In this document: piece by piece, positions 1 through 12,242 of the stretch | Layout of the letters: the number at the start of each line of letters is the position of its first letter | Numbering within the stretch: the first letter of the stretch is position 1 | DNA from: Amanita rubescens | Lineage: Eukaryota; Basidiomycota; Agaricomycetes; Agaricales; Amanitaceae | Reading direction: 5' to 3' | DNA: 64,000 nt | Assembly (NCBI GenBank): GCA_015039365.1 | Contig: WION01000006.1 | Span: 372,001 to 436,000 of the forward strand | Translations under genes and position numbers: made by a program | Notes under the pieces: generated by a model | The model's database searches: none | The model's input: only the letters and a program-made list of their open reading frames with translations | What the model was told of the DNA's origin: nothing

Positions 1-2083
1 GAAGGGCGACGATGGACTGATTGAGAGCTGCCTTGATCGAGATCATACCATCTGGCACGATGGAAGACACCATGCTGAGTTCAGACATTGAAATAGGATC
101 CGAAGCCGTCGAAAAAGTAGGTGACGGGGGTGTAGGAGGGAAAAAGCTAGGGAGGGGAACTTCGCATGGAGACGTCGGCGTTGGCGTGTCGCGATAACCG
201 AGCGGTGGTGCTTCTGGCCTGCAATCCAGCAGCGATTCGCAGAAGGAAATAGGCCGCGGGAAAGAATCCCTTTTTCCTGTCCCGAGCGCCGACTCAATTT
301 CTGAGCCGTTTTCGTCTTCTGGGTCAGTCCACATCTCATAGTCGGATAGAGTGACGGCTTGGGAGAGACGAGACTTGGGGATGGAGGGGGTTATCGGGCT
401 CGCTGGAAGTGACCGCGAAAGTCGTCGGCTTCGTATGATGGCCTCTGAAGAGTCGGTAGTCATGAAAGTGACGACTGATGTACGATTGAAATCTTGGTTT
501 TGTTGCGGAGGTAACGATAACTTGAGGCCTTCCAAGTACGTTGTAGCAGAATCTGTTGTGGCCCAGGATTCGCGCACTGGTGGACAGCCTAAAAGAACGG
601 TGGTGGTAAGTATAGGTTTGGTTGAGGGAAAGGAAAACACCTACGAAGTTCCTCTTCAGGTTGATCTTGCTCTAGAACAGTTTCGAGCTCTGACGTCGTT
701 GGAGAGAGCGGTGGGCTACCATAATCCTGATAATGATACTGTTTGTTGAGCTGCAAATTGGCAGCGGAACTTTTTCGCCTTCTCTTGGCTGCGAGCGATG
801 TCATCATGGCCAGTGCATCAGCCTTGACGTCAATTTCACCATCTTCCGGAAGCACCTCGAGTAAGGAATGGGGTCGTTCGTTCGGATTAGTTTCAACTTG
901 GTGTTGAGGGTTGTGTCCAAATGTGACGGGAACTTCGTCGACAATACCGGGCACGCTGGCAAGCGTACCTGCATCGGAACTTCTGTCTGATGCAGATGAA
1001 GAAGAATCTGTAGAGGCTGTAGAGACGGCGCGTGGACGCGATGGGCGACTGAAGAATGAACTTATGGAGTGGTCATGTTGATGTCTGCTCGGATAGTATT
1101 TTGATCTCAGCATATCTGGCGTTGTAAGTGGGCCAGAATGAGTGGACACATCCGAGGTGGTCCTAGTACGAAACCTCGGGGAGATGATCGAGGTATCGCG
1201 ACCTGACCGAATGGAACCCTCTCTGGAGAAAAGACTGGCACTCGAAGAGGTAAAATATGCAGAGATGACGCTCCGCGCTGAGCTTGTAGACTCGCGTTTG
1301 TGTGAGTTCTCGTAGAGATCGAAATCGCGCCGCCAGTAACCAAAGAAATCAGTTGTGACTTGGCTTTCGCGAATTTCATGGAGGAGAGCAGGTAGATCTT
1401 CCTGATACAGGGCTTCCACCAAAGCTCTGAGCTCGGCGTTGCGTTGATTGATGAGTGCTTGGCTGGCTCGAAACACTGTACCCTTTTTTGTTAGCCGAGG
1501 TAGATATTGGTGAACGTCCTGAGCCACAGAATCGGGATGCGGGCCCGGAGGTAGAGACTCGAAAGAGGCAGCACGGTCTTGCAGATAGAGACCGTTCTTC
1601 TTTACGCCCTTACCGCGGAGAAGGCGCTGTTTCTTTTCTCTCGCGAGACGTTTATACTCTTGTTCAAGAGCATCTTGGAACCATAGACAGTCTTCCCATC
1701 GACGCCATATTGTGTAGTCTGAAAGAGACATGGTGGTGGATGTGGACATTCTATCGCTACGGTCGGCTGCGCTAATGCGCATGCCATAGCTATAGCTGTG
1801 GCCTACGTGCGGGTTAATGGGACGACAAATCAGGGTCGCAAGTCCAAGTACCTTGCTTTGTTGGCTCCAAGAATTCAATCGTGAATCTAGTAGGTGCCGC
1901 CATATATACTGCTCGTTTGTAAGACTGGAGGGGACTGGTTTAGGATGGCTTGGAGGCGATAGTGTCTACTCACATCCGGGGCGTAGGGATCTTCGCCGCC
2001 CATCTGTTCCAAAAGGATGAGCGGGCGACGCGAACACAGTAATGTACACTCACAGCGCTGATAGCAAAGTCTGATGTCAACAT
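1..2083 (-). CDS. Conserved basidiomycete protein of unknown function (3' end off the left edge)
   Basis: I do not recognise a function. The protein has a conserved N-terminal part (DYTIWRRWEDCLWFQ, then RLLRGKGVKKNGLY, LTKKGTVFRASQ and TDFFGYWRRD) and a long Ser/Pro-rich, probably disordered tail that stays open to base 1. Exon 1 starts at 2083 (MLTSDFAISA). The next short exon begins MGGEDPYAPD at 2003 and could itself be the start. An intron with a GTAGGTGT donor near 645 and a TTTTAG acceptor at 589 joins the tail. One frame problem: the segment ending ECPHPPP and the segment starting SLSDYTIW lie in different frames near 1727-1740, as if one base were missing. I infer an assembly indel or an unseen intron. 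A simple start at 1749 or 1731 would avoid the break but drop the upstream exons, which look real. The W/R-rich block is shared by many mushroom genomes as far as I recall. Confidence 0.6.
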
Positions 2084-2648
2084 CCTTCGTGTAAGAAAGA
2101 GAGAGAGGTGGGATGAAGGCTATGCCCAGCAGCAACTAGATAACTGGCTTCAGCCGGAATTAATCCAAAAAACGTAACTTGAAGGAGACAGACGCTACCT
2201 TGGGTAAAGCTCGTCCAAGCAGAAGAGGAAAAAAAACACGGGAATCACAGAAACGGGTCGAGTGCAATATATTGGGCGCCATTTCTTATTGTTTCGACTA
2301 GGTCCGCAACGCCGCGAAGCAGGGCTTATTGTGAAGCTCTATCATCCACGTGCCAAGAATTGCTATTCTGGGATATGTCATTCTCAGGTGCATTTTCTCT
2401 TGCCTTTGTTTACGTATCGTGACGTGTTCGTGTTAAGATTAAGTAGGTCTTCTTTTTTGATAGAGCGCGAGAGTGTGCGTTTGGATGACTCGGACGCGTG
2501 GACTTGAACGCCGCGGGAAGTTGCGATGGTGGCGGGGTCACGTGGTATTACGGCAGGAGGAACACGCTGTCCAGGGTAGGCAGAACGCAGGTGCTCAGCA
2601 TGTACAAGAGACATGACACAACTCTCAACGCAACTTCCAAACGATAAT

Positions 2649-4163
2649 ATGAGGCGACACACGCAGGGATACGAACAAGCAGTGAGTAATCTCGGAGCGG
2701 TACGCAGCATCACTCGAACACGATACTAGCAGGCTGTTACGGTAGCTGACGAAGATAGCTGGGAAGATGAGCCTTCCTCCGAGGAACAACAGGACTCTCA
2801 GGTTACGGATGATGCCAAGCTTAGGTCGCGTCCGAACACACCACTTGCTTCCACAAGCACACGGAAACGCAGGTCGCACAAGGCGCCTTACGTCGCGTCA
2901 GGCAATCGAAAGGGCCTCGTGGCGCCCCCTCCCCCCAAGCGCAAAGCAGCTCCTACCGCGCCCCGAGAAATACCCACAGATAAAATCATCGATTCCGCCG
3001 TCACAGGCGCAGTCTACACTGGGAACTATGTAATGGATGTACTAGGAACCGGTATGAATCTCATGCGCAAGCCGCTGGGATTCCTGGTATTTATTGCATT
3101 GCTCTCGATCTGCATGGGATACATAGCATTCTATGTGCAGAAAGCTCTTACGCCATTTTGCTTCTTACCGTTCGTCAACCGATCCAAGATGTGCGCTGTT
3201 CTGCTGCATCCATTAACCGACACGACGAATCCTTGGGAGAAACTTATCCAAGTTCAGACCAAGACTTTTGACGAGCTTTTGGACGAGACCGTCGGCGGGT
3301 CAAGTCTGTCACTAGAGGTCAAGAAAGCAGAGATGGCGACAGCAGATCTCATTACGCTCGTCCGACATAGTGATTTTAAAACACGGGATATACTTGCAGC
3401 ATCGTTAAAGGACTTTGTGGATGACGCGAGGAAGACGGGACGCGGGTTGCAAAAAATGAGCGCCAAAGTGGCAGGTGCTGTTGACAAGTGAGTTACCCTT
3501 CTTTTTTTACACCACATACATTATATAACGAGCAATAGCATCCTTGCTGTCAATACTTATGCCATGCGTACAATCGAGGAAGCGAGCGAAAAGAAGGCAT
3601 CCATCTTTGACATTCTCATTCCGCGGTCAAACAAGTCTAAAGACGTAGTTGCCAAGACGTTTGCGGATACGATGGGCGTTTTGTCTGCCAACCTGGCAAG
3701 GTTGATTTTAGAGGCCGAAAGCAACCTCGCGAACCTCAACAATTTGGAGGAGCACCTTTCTACGCTTCACGACCTGGTTACGCGTGAGAACATTACGACA
3801 GTCAATGCCAGGGACGATTTGCTGTCTGAATTGTGGACGGTCTTTGGAGGGAACCGAAAAGAAATGCGAACTTTTCAAGATCATTTAAAATTATTGAAAG
3901 ACGTTGGTTCATATAGGAAAAAGGCACTTGTTCATGTGACGGCAGCGCTGGAGACGCTGCGATCGATGAGTGACGATATGGAAGATCTACGAGAGAGGGT
4001 GGCAACGCCGGAGTTGGTTGGGCCGAGTTTGCCGATGGAAGTGCATATACAGAGTATTCAAAATGGGATCTCGCGATTACAAGAAGGGAGGGATAGGGCA
4101 AAGAGGATCGAAGCAGATACGGTTCGACGGGTACTACAGGTTGGCCCAGAAGACGAAGAGTGA
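2649..4163 (+). CDS. Single-pass membrane protein with C-terminal coiled coil, function unknown
   Basis: Three exons join cleanly: 2649-2681, 2730-3487 and 3539-4163. The N-terminal 80 residues are charged and disordered (acidic stretch, then KRRSHK and PPPPKRK, a possible nuclear signal). A hydrophobic segment follows (residues FLVFIALLSICMGYIAFYV), then a Cys-containing loop and a long region rich in heptad-like Leu/Ala/Lys that predicts coiled coil. This pattern occurs in a widespread but uncharacterised family of fungal proteins, possibly of the nuclear envelope or ER; that placement is inference. The ATG at 2649 is chosen because it gives an in-frame splice (GCA, then GTGAGT). The 3' end lies only 12 bp from the convergent MED22 stop codon, so their transcripts must overlap. 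Confidence 0.65.
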
Positions 4164-4175
4164 ATATATTATGTA

Positions 4176-4725
4176 CTATGACAGGAACAACTCGTCGAGT
4201 AGAACAGCTACTTTTTTTCGTGCATCATCTCGCTCAGTTTGAACGACCTTGAGCTCTGCATCTCGCCTATGTGCGATTTGTGCTTCATCTGAGAGAAGAA
4301 GTAAGAGTTTCATGGAATGGGTAATGGATAGCAACGAGTTGGCGGCGCGAACCTGGTTGTGTGGGTCAGGCTGGACAGGAAGAAGAGGGTATTATTACAG
4401 ACCATGGACTCTGCACGAGACTGAGCTTGAAAAGCTTCTTGAGCTATTCTGAACTTGTCCTTGTCGGCGATCTGGAGTGGGGTAAGCTCAGGGAGGAGAC
4501 GAAGAAGAAGAAACTAGACATGCAGAAGCGAGGGCTACGAGATCAAGCATGCCATCAACGAGGGAGTCAACTTCAGTGTCAACTTTTTTATTCCAATTCT
4601 TCTTCTATTGAATCTAAATATTGTGCAGAGTTTTGATCATGAATTGGAAGAGAAACTTGAGAACGAAATAAATTTGCAGTAGGTAAAGCTGAAGGTCGTG
4701 AAACGTCGGTGGGTAGATCGGACAT
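4176..4725 (-). CDS. MED22: Mediator complex subunit 22 (Med22/Surf5)
   Basis: A small head-module Mediator subunit that contacts Med11 and helps bridge activators to RNA polymerase II. Three exons give about 145 residues. The order of blocks matches the fungal Med22 family as I remember it: SALPTANLF near the N terminus, DSIEEE..NKKVDTEVD, DKDKFRIAQEAFQAQ and then ITHSMKLLLLLSDEAQIAHR. Intron 1 (4472-4523) has a GC donor (TCT|GCATGT) and a good CAG acceptor; a GT donor is excluded because it would break the frame. Around 4593-4598 the frame is off by one base: the family has a Trp-Asn pair after the EEE run, and the sequence reads TTGG where TGG would keep the frame. I infer a 1-bp insertion, probably technical. 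The gene shares a 66-bp divergent promoter with the GATA factor gene. Confidence 0.8.
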
Positions 4726-4791
4726 TGTGGATCTCGATTGAATCTCCGATGGTCTCTATTTGAAAACGGGACGGCGATCGAGGGGAGACAA

Positions 4792-6618
4792 ATGGCCTCT
4801 GCCCGATTTCCTCCAAATTCAAACGACTTCAAGCTACCCTCACTCAAAGACCTCAATTTTCCCTACCAATCTGACCCATCGACAAAGCGTACTCGAGTAC
4901 AATCACGTCCTCCTTATCCACCTCAATACGCCCCGTACCCTCAACAACAAACTTACCCGGACCAGATCCCCTCCTATCCACATTACCAGTCCCAATACAT
5001 ACCACCACGTCCTTCAATCCATCCATATCCTTCTCCTGCTTGGAATCTTCATCAGCAACCTCCACCTCCACCCCCTCCTCCTCCGACAACTCACATTCCC
5101 CCTCATGCTCTCTCTCATCCGCCTCACGTAGCCCACCTGCCTCCCGCTCCACTTCCACCCCCACAGCAACAGCAACAGCAACAACAGCACCAACAGCAAC
5201 CCCAACAGCAGCAACAGCAACAACCTCAACAACAGCAACATCAACCCCAACAACAACAACATCACCACTCCTTCTCCAGATCCTCAACTATCGCTTCCGC
5301 AGTCGACGACATTGACGATGTAGCTAGAAGTCCTCAACTCAGAGACGGTCTGATGGTAGAGGCATGTTCTCTCTCTCCTTCCCATCAAAATCCCATCTCA
5401 TTTTTTTTCATTCAGGTCATCAAACACTGTTCTTCGCTCTACTCCTTTGCAAAGAACTGCGGTAAGCTAAATGTACCTGCAGACCATCTCGTATCAATAT
5501 TGTTTCTAGCCCAGTTCCAGACTCTCCCCCATGCCCAACCAACCCCATCAGATTTATCAGAAATGTCGCGTCTAGCGTTCCAAGTTGTTCACATGCTAGA
5601 GGATTGGAAGCGCCGTAACCTTGCAGACCTTGAACGCATCAAATTAGACTCGGCCGTGGCCTCGGATGACTCGCGCCCCCCCAAGCGACCATGGGAAGAC
5701 ACGTCGGGTGACGGAGCACAGGAACCCTCAGAGAGCAACCCCGAGGTAATACGCCAACGCCCAACCCTCGCTTTGCAAACTAACCCGTGTATAGTATAAT
5801 GTAACAACAACCGAAAAGGTGCAATCAACGGCAGAACAAGACATGGAGCTTATTCGCACTAAACGCGCGACTAGCACAGCCGGCGGGACCGCCTCCGCTG
5901 GGCAGCCGAAGAGCAAATACCGGAAACGAAGCGTTAGTTTTATTCCCGCACCGCACTGCACACCGCTTATTTCTCTTAGCGTGCCACTCCCCCTGGCAAA
6001 TGTCATTCGTGCAACATTCGCGAAACTCCTGAATGGAGAAGAGGCCCCGACGGTGCAAGAACATTATGCAATGCATGCGGTTTACGTACGTATACTTGCC
6101 CTATGTATATCCCGTGCGGTCCTGATCGTGGCTCAGATTATGCCAAGTTGATGCGCAAGAAGGAGAAGAACGGGAACGGTAGCTCGGAACAGATAAGCCT
6201 CGAGGACCTACGCGCATCAGCACGCTCGGGTGACTTGGAAAAAACTCGGTCAACAAAGCCATCACGCGCCCAACAGCCAAATGATTCCTCGTCATCCGCG
6301 GACAGCGCAAAGCAGACTACGCAGCAGCACCAGCAGCAGCCCCCTCCTCCGCAACAGCACCATCAGGGTTCATTTCAGATCATGAATTTAGCTCCGGATC
6401 CGACTCCGCCTTCTGTTGCACCTGAAGCTAACCATGTGCAGCCTAATAATCAACAGGCTATCGTTTCCAACTCTGGTCCCATGACCGTTCCCTGGAATGC
6501 ATCGGCACCACCACCTGCTACGATACCTCACCCGGCATCCGCAGGGCGGTATGCTCCAGACCAGTTCCAACACCAATCCTTTATGCGTTCCGTTATTCCT
6601 CAAGCATCTCCTCGCTAA
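4792..6618 (+). CDS. GATA-type zinc finger transcription factor, NsdD-like
   Basis: Five exons: 4792-5361, 5416-5745, 5795-5932, 5980-6085 and 6137-6618. The N-terminal region is Pro/Gln-rich with long polyglutamine runs. A conserved helical block follows ([13 protein letters not shown] through [12 protein letters not shown]). The DNA-binding domain is near the C terminus: CHSC, 18 residues, CNAC, followed by GLHYAKLMRK. The 18-residue loop (class IVb) with the lead-in TPPGKCHSC is typical of NsdD, the ascomycete regulator of sexual development, rather than of nitrogen-type GATA factors, which have 17 residues. WC-2 also has 18 residues but carries a PAS domain, which I do not see here. Intron 1 is GC-AG (GAG|GCATGT ... 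TTCAG). The zinc finger is split between exons 4 and 5. Tail is Gln/Pro/Ser-rich. Confidence 0.85.
5160..5275 (+). repeat. Polyglutamine-encoding CAA/CAG tract
   Basis: About 115 bp of imperfect CAA/CAG repeat broken by CCC and CAC codons. It encodes runs of Gln with scattered Pro and His in the N-terminal part of the GATA factor. Such tracts are often length-variable between strains and act as flexible activation or condensation segments in transcription factors. The repeat stays in frame here. Confidence 0.9.
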
Positions 6619-6929
6619 TGGTTCTCTTTTTTTTTTCTTTCTTGCGCGCGCGATGACAAAAGTAATATGTAAATCGCTCTTTTGTTTTTTTAAACACGGG
6701 TTGCCTGTATAATGGCTACAGTTTCGCTTTCATACTTGTACTCCCATATTTAGTCCCTTCGTCCCTTGCATTCTTGATGGTATTAGCTCGCCTAATTGTA
6801 CAAATAATTCACGAGGACACGGCTCTGCCAGTTGCTTTGTCTATCGGTGACGTGCACCCTTGCGGTACACAGGCACCATGCTTGCTTGATTATGTCATCG
6901 ATCGATGATGTCGCATCGGCGATCCAATC
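6619..6929. other. Intergenic 3' region of the GATA gene
   Basis: Contains a T-rich stretch directly after the stop codon of the GATA gene and AT-rich sequence that is presumably 3' UTR. I see no gene, RNA or repeat here. Confidence 0.5.
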
Positions 6930-8282
6930 TTGATTCAGATACTCGTTCATATGAAACATTTTACTCACTACTACTATTTAGTCGTTATAACCACGAGGCG
7001 TCGACATCCACGTTGATGCCTTGCTGCTTCCATATCTCCGTCTGTCGATCCTTTCCGTCTTCTTCTCATACTATACTATGGGCCTTTTCGCCATGAGGCG
7101 TCGCGCGCAGGCCAGACAGACATCAGCCACCGCGTGACGATCTGAAACGTAAAGTATGTTGTAGATTGACCAGATCTGAACGAGAGCTAGGGATCGACTG
7201 ACCCTGTTTATCCTAGATCGCGACCATGTTCGGCTCCCATTTGAAGCGCGTCCGACGACGTTGGAGGAAAATTCGAGCGTGGGCCGGGTTGACGTAGATA
7301 CTCTTCTTCCAACCGGTGACTGGGTGCAACGCGATGCGCCGTGCCGTCTCAACCGGTTCTCGGCAAATAGGCAACCCTGCATTTTACCTGCCTTGGATTT
7401 GCTTCATGGCGCCGTGTACCGCGGACAGGCGGGCCCGCCAGGAGCGCGGTTGCAATTCATAGCTAGATGTGACGAGGCTCGTTTTTTACGAGACTTACAC
7501 GTCGGCGAGAAACATCGGTGTAATTAGGCAATTCGACGACTATGCAAAGAATGGAGGAAAACATGAAGAACCGTCCACTTCGTTAAGGCCACCGTTAGGC
7601 TGCGGGGAAGGTGCTTCCGAGGTTCAACTGTTAGCGAATGTCCATCTTGGTCTCGGAACGTCAGCCTTTCCAAGCTTACACACTACGCTGCGCTCTGCGA
7701 CCAAAAAGAGGATTTTTACCGTCATCTCGACATTTCGCAGAATAACAAGCTTATAGTCCGTCTCTCTGCTGGTCGCTTAGTTTCCGATGCCATGCAACTC
7801 AGTTCCAATGGCAGGTGGAAAATGTTTAACCTTGGAAGCTGCGGCAAACAGCTCTTCTTTCCCAGGTCGGCGGCCAGTCAGCGACCTGTCCGACCTGGTA
7901 CGGTCCCGACCACCAGGCTGCGGCAAAGTTACGTGTGCGTTCAAGCGGGGTACAGCTTGATGAGATTGCTTGCCACTTAGTAGCCCTGCGCAAACTCGTA
8001 TTATACGCAAGTTGCGCGAGGTGCCGCCACAGTCCGGCGTGACCGGCGTATCTATCAGTTGTAAGGTAGGAGAGCGACGGTGGCGCACAGGCTGCTGTGC
8101 AGCCGGTGCCAATTGGCATACGTTCAAAATGTTCAAATTTTAATGCACATTGATCATCGCATTATTATTTCATTCGTTGACACTACTTTGGGGTTTCAGA
8201 CCCTAAAATTTTTTCCTTCGGGACTGAAACGAGACTCCTTTTAGCACGACAGACGCAACTTCGAAGATGAATAACGCAAATG
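6930..8282 (-). pseudogene. Decayed copy of TauD/JLP1-type dioxygenase
   Basis: This stretch aligns by eye along most of its length with the intact dioxygenase gene 3.4 kb downstream, including the 3' flank (ACTCGTTCATATGAAACAT) and the upstream promoter (ATTATACGCA.GTTGCGCGAG). It is broken many times. The first coding exon is replaced, the HxD motif (WHSD in the intact copy) is deleted, WDNR is followed by stop codons, and several exons are shortened with frameshifts. Recognisable remnants include VKH near 7820, and the exons equivalent to AVHSAV and HPVTGWKSVYVNP near 7290-7430. No full reading frame survives. The upstream end even carries a copy of the first codons of the neighbouring coiled-coil gene (ATGAATAAC at 8267). 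I infer a segmental direct duplication followed by decay. Confidence 0.85.
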
Positions 8283-9457
8283 GCCAAAAAAAAACACCGT
8301 CGCTGCGCCACCGCTGCCATATGGCGGTTTGGGGATGGTTTGAGTTGATCACTGGGTACTGTGGGTATTATTTCAGGAGTACTGCGTCGAACTTTCTGCT
8401 AGATATAATGCACCGTAATGCATTAACTGTGGATGGAGTCCAGATTTGGACATCATCGAGCAAAAAAGAGTAACTCTAATGGGGTGAGTGCGTGAAGATT
8501 GTAGATTTGTTTCTCGATAGCCAGGTTCAAGAAAACCAAGCTGGACAGGCGTTCACCTTGCTAGACACCCCGCAGATTTCGGATGACTGCGCTACTCGTT
8601 GCCTTCCGGAAATGCGAGGCAAGTTGCCGAATGACAATATCAACTCCTTGTCTCGAACACCAAACCATGACGGTGTTTCCCCCGTTTCCCGTGTAGTAAC
8701 TACTAGTTGCCATACTATTAACATCGCTCTCGCACAGTCACGTAAGTGTTCTGCCAGGTGCCCTTCAGACCATCCTTTCCTATTTCATCCTGATCGAATT
8801 ATTCAGCATCACATCTGTCCAAACGTGTTCACTTCGTTGTATTCACTTATTCCCAAAACCTCTGTTCTTAGTACTTACTCTTTCATTTCATGAACCCGGT
8901 CAAATGTGCCTTCGCCTGACCCTACTGTCTTCACATCATAACTATACGTGACATCAATTTTTTATTTAACCCTAACCCTACCTAGAAGGAGCAATACTTG
9001 CCTTTGTCTCTTGCCCGACTCTCGCGATTGTTCTTACTTATGATCCATTTCAACGTCGTTCCACCCCCTCTGATGTGCAACTTGTGTTGCCAAAACCTCT
9101 GACAAATAATACCAAGATTATATCTGTCCTATATGTGAGGCTATAGTCCCCGGCCTCGGGTCATGCCACGCGAGCGCGGTGGCCCACACCTCTAAGTATA
9201 CGAATTTTTTTTTTTTTTGACTTATTCGCGTTCAAGCTTTCAAGTCCGATACTAAGTCCAATAACTTATGGAAATGGAATGACATTGAAACCTTGTACAT
9301 TTGCGCTACCGTTCAATTCAATTATACCATCCCGACGGGTTTCTAATAGTCAAATTCAATGTGCGTCTAACTTGTTGGCCGATGCCAAAGTCTCCTTTCA
9401 CGATGGTAAGTCGTAGCGACAAGACGCGAGTCCAAACTCCGACCATCGACTCCTTCG
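8283..9457. other. Intergenic region without a recognised gene
   Basis: Lies between the two copies of the duplicated dioxygenase segment. It holds a 133-codon open frame at 8492-8893 without family features, a short AACCCTAACCCTA stretch near 8971, and a 14-base T run near 9206. I see no convincing coding exon, tRNA or transposon signature. Confidence 0.4.
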
Positions 9458-10247
9458 ATGAGCGAGTTACAATCCAGCGCAGCTTTTCATCTTTACAAAG
9501 ATCCGCTTCATCGTTCCGGCCACATCGTACTTCCACCATCCCTGATGTACGGTGAGGATGCTCGTACATTTTGGTGTGCTGTCTACGGTAGCCCAATTCC
9601 ATTCGAAATATCTGTCCATGTCAACGGCTTGAAGAAGGATATCATAAAGGAAATAGCTCTTCGTGATGTCGCTTACTCCAGCCTAGTGCTTTTGGAAGGT
9701 AAGTTTCTATTCATGGGACCGGGACCTGTGTTTCCACTGCAGCTAAGCGTCCCAGCAGAACCTGTGAATCCTGAAAAATCTCTCTGGCAGCGTATTAGAA
9801 AGCGAGGCGATGTGGAGATGTTCACCAAAGAGTTGACCGACTCTACACAGGAGATCACAACCCCCTCCCAAAAACCATGTCTGCATTCTGGTGCAACTTC
9901 CATTCAGTGAGGCCATAGTTGTCCTTTGTCATGCCTTCACCGCCACCACTACATTCAATAGATGACTCCAGATCCTCACCGGCTATAATCCATCATAAGC
10001 TATGGGGAGAGCATGAATTCTTTGGCAAGATATTCCGTACCGCAAACCTGACCGAACAAGACTTCAAAGGACTTCAAGATCTGCTGGACGTAGAGGGTCC
10101 TGGACGCACCTCTGACTCTTATGTGGCGAAGGACGTTCTTGCCAATAAATCTGACTTCTTACGCAAAAAGAGCGAACTGACACAAAGGACGATTTTTTTA
10201 ATTTTCTCTCTCAACCTTGAAATCAACCTTGAAATGTCAATCGGCTA
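9458..10247 (+). pseudogene. Crinkler (CRN)-like N-terminal domain gene, probably truncated
   Basis: The segment from about 9548 encodes FWCAVYGSPIPFEISVHV, then LKKDIIKEIA and SSLVLLE. This order resembles the ubiquitin-like header of fungal Crinkler proteins (LxCxVxGxxxPFxVxI, then LKxxI, then LxLWKV) as I recall it. The frame ends at 9910 and a second frame continues from 9919 to 10247 (HSIDDSRSSPAIIHH), which may be the next piece after a missed intron or frameshift. There is no recognisable C-terminal nuclease or kinase module, because the duplicated dioxygenase segment starts about 100 bp further on. I infer that the duplication cut the gene off, or that it decayed. An unrelated hypothetical protein is equally possible. 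Confidence 0.35.
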
Positions 10248-10388
10248 GGGTTCTCCATGCATCTGGACTGGCGGCTTTACCGAAAGGTAGCCGGATAATT
10301 TGTGCAATCATAACGTCAAAAAAAAAGTAGGAGTCTGATCTCGATCGCGATTCAAATACTCGTTCATATGAAACATACACACTACTAT

Positions 10389-11970
10389 TTAGTCGGTATA
10401 AGCACGAGGCGTTGCATCTTTCTTTGTGTCCACGCTAATGCCTTGCTGCTTCCATATCTCCGTCTGTCGATCCTTTGCCTTTTTACCCGTCTTCTCCTCA
10501 TACTCTACAACAGACGTAGGTGTCTCTCCATGCGGCGTGGCGCGCACCGCATGTCGCGTCGCAGGCCAAAAATCAAACGTGGCAGAGTGTGTGACGATCT
10601 GAAACGTAAAGAGAGTTGAGATGTGCAAATCTAGAAAGCAGATCCTCTAACCCTGTTGTCCCAGATCGCGACCGAATTCGGCTCCCATTTGAAGCGCACC
10701 TGAAAGTCGGGGTTCTCTGCAATTTGACGATACAAAAACGTCAGCACCGCATCTGACTCTGCTTTGGGAAGGCCAACGATCCGTTGAGTGAAGCCTGGGT
10801 AAATGTGAGTTTGTGGGGGAACTCTCGCATGGGTCCGAACGTACCGGGGTTGACGTAGACGCTCTTCCAGCCGGTGACTGGGTGCACGCGCACAATGGGA
10901 TGCACCGTCTCGATTGGTTCCCGGCGAACAGGCAGCCCTGCATCTCGCGTACCTTGCGCTTGCCTCACGGCGCTATGTACTGCTGACAAGCCTTCAAGGT
11001 AGGTGCGGAATCCAAGGCTCAGAGAAGAATACAGCGCGTAGCTACTCTCGTCTCAGACAACGAAGCACGCTGTGCATTTTACTCACCCAGAACTCCAAAG
11101 TGTATCACCACCGACTTCGGGGCCCGTGAGGAGCTTGAGCAAAGTGGTGGATGGCGGTTGCAATTCATAGGACACCTGAGCCAGGGTTCAATAAACTTGA
11201 CAAGGCTCGTTTTGCAAGACATACATCCGAGTGCCACAATTCCAGCTTGGAGAAAGCAGTCGAGTCATGTCGGCGAGAGGCATCAGTGTAAACCACTGCG
11301 TTAAACGGTTCGACTGCCTCGCAGAGGATGAAAAAATACACCACGAACCGTGTACTTCTTCAAGGCCAATCTTTGGGATCGGGTTAGATGCGTGCTTATG
11401 CAGTGGACCCCAATACCTCCCAAGGTCCAACTGCTGGTGAATGTCTAACTCTTGTTCTCGGAAAACTATATTGGAACGTCAGCCTGGCAGCGACAATCGT
11501 TCTTCTCAAACTTACACACTACTCCGCGCTCTGCAACTAAAAGAGCACTGGAAAGGACTTTATCATCATGCTCGACATTTCGCAGAACAGGAAACGTACA
11601 GCTCATCTTTCTGCTTGTCGCTCAACTGCCTCAGATCGATGCCATGCAACTCAGTCCCAATAACAGGTGTCAAGTGTTTAACCTTGGAAGCTGCGGCAAA
11701 TAGGCTCTTCTTTTCTGGGTCTGCGGCCAGTCCACGGTCGCTGACCGGGACAATGGCCAATGGTGCCCATTTAACATCGGGGAAAAACGGCTAAAGCAAC
11801 AATGTCAGCGCACCGACGTGCGCATCGACCTCTACCACGCTCACCTTCAATTGAGCGTACGGGTAGTTATTGTCGTCTTTGTCGCTAGTAGCAGAGGGCG
11901 AATAGAACGGATTAATGAGCTTGGCGGGAGCCTGAATATCATGAACAGGACTAATTACAGCAGGAGCCAT
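10389..11970 (-). CDS. TauD/TfdA-family Fe(II)/2-oxoglutarate dioxygenase (JLP1-like)
   Basis: Family members oxidise sulfonates or other small acids using 2-oxoglutarate and ferrous iron; yeast Jlp1 is a sulfonate dioxygenase. About nine exons join in frame, starting MAPAVISPVHD. The conserved order is clear: LTPVIGTELHGIDLRQLS, then AERGVVFFREQ, then the iron-binding HxD in LELWHSDVSYE, a TTLLKLLTGPEVGGDTLW strand, HPIVRVHPVTG, FTQRIVGL, and WDNRIVTHSATFDF, which holds the second iron His. The 2-oxoglutarate-binding Arg is likely in TRHAVRATP. Length, about 370-380 residues, fits the fungal family. All intron borders are GT-AG, 45-60 nt. It diverges from the coiled-coil gene and has a decayed duplicate upstream in the window. 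The substrate cannot be read from the sequence. Confidence 0.88.
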
Positions 11971-12242
11971 TGTGAGTTGGATTATCCCTCTTTCTCCTCC
12001 CTTTTATCCCATTGGGCAGACTAATATTATACGCAGGTTGCGCGAGATGTCGCCATAGTCCAACGTGACCAACATCTGTGCAAGCTGTAACGATGGCGTA
12101 CTGGCTGCCGCGCAGCCGATGATTGGCGTATGTTCATATCATATTGCCAATGATATGATCGTGTCAGGTTTGCTCATTACATCATCCATTAAACCATTTA
12201 GGGGTTTCCGCCTGAATCAGAACCCCTAAAACTCTTCGCTTC

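Noticed and set aside
8968..8985. Telomere-like CCCTAA units
   Set aside because: Only two units are present in a unique context. That is too short to be an interstitial telomere, and another single AACCCTAA near 19036 is likely chance.
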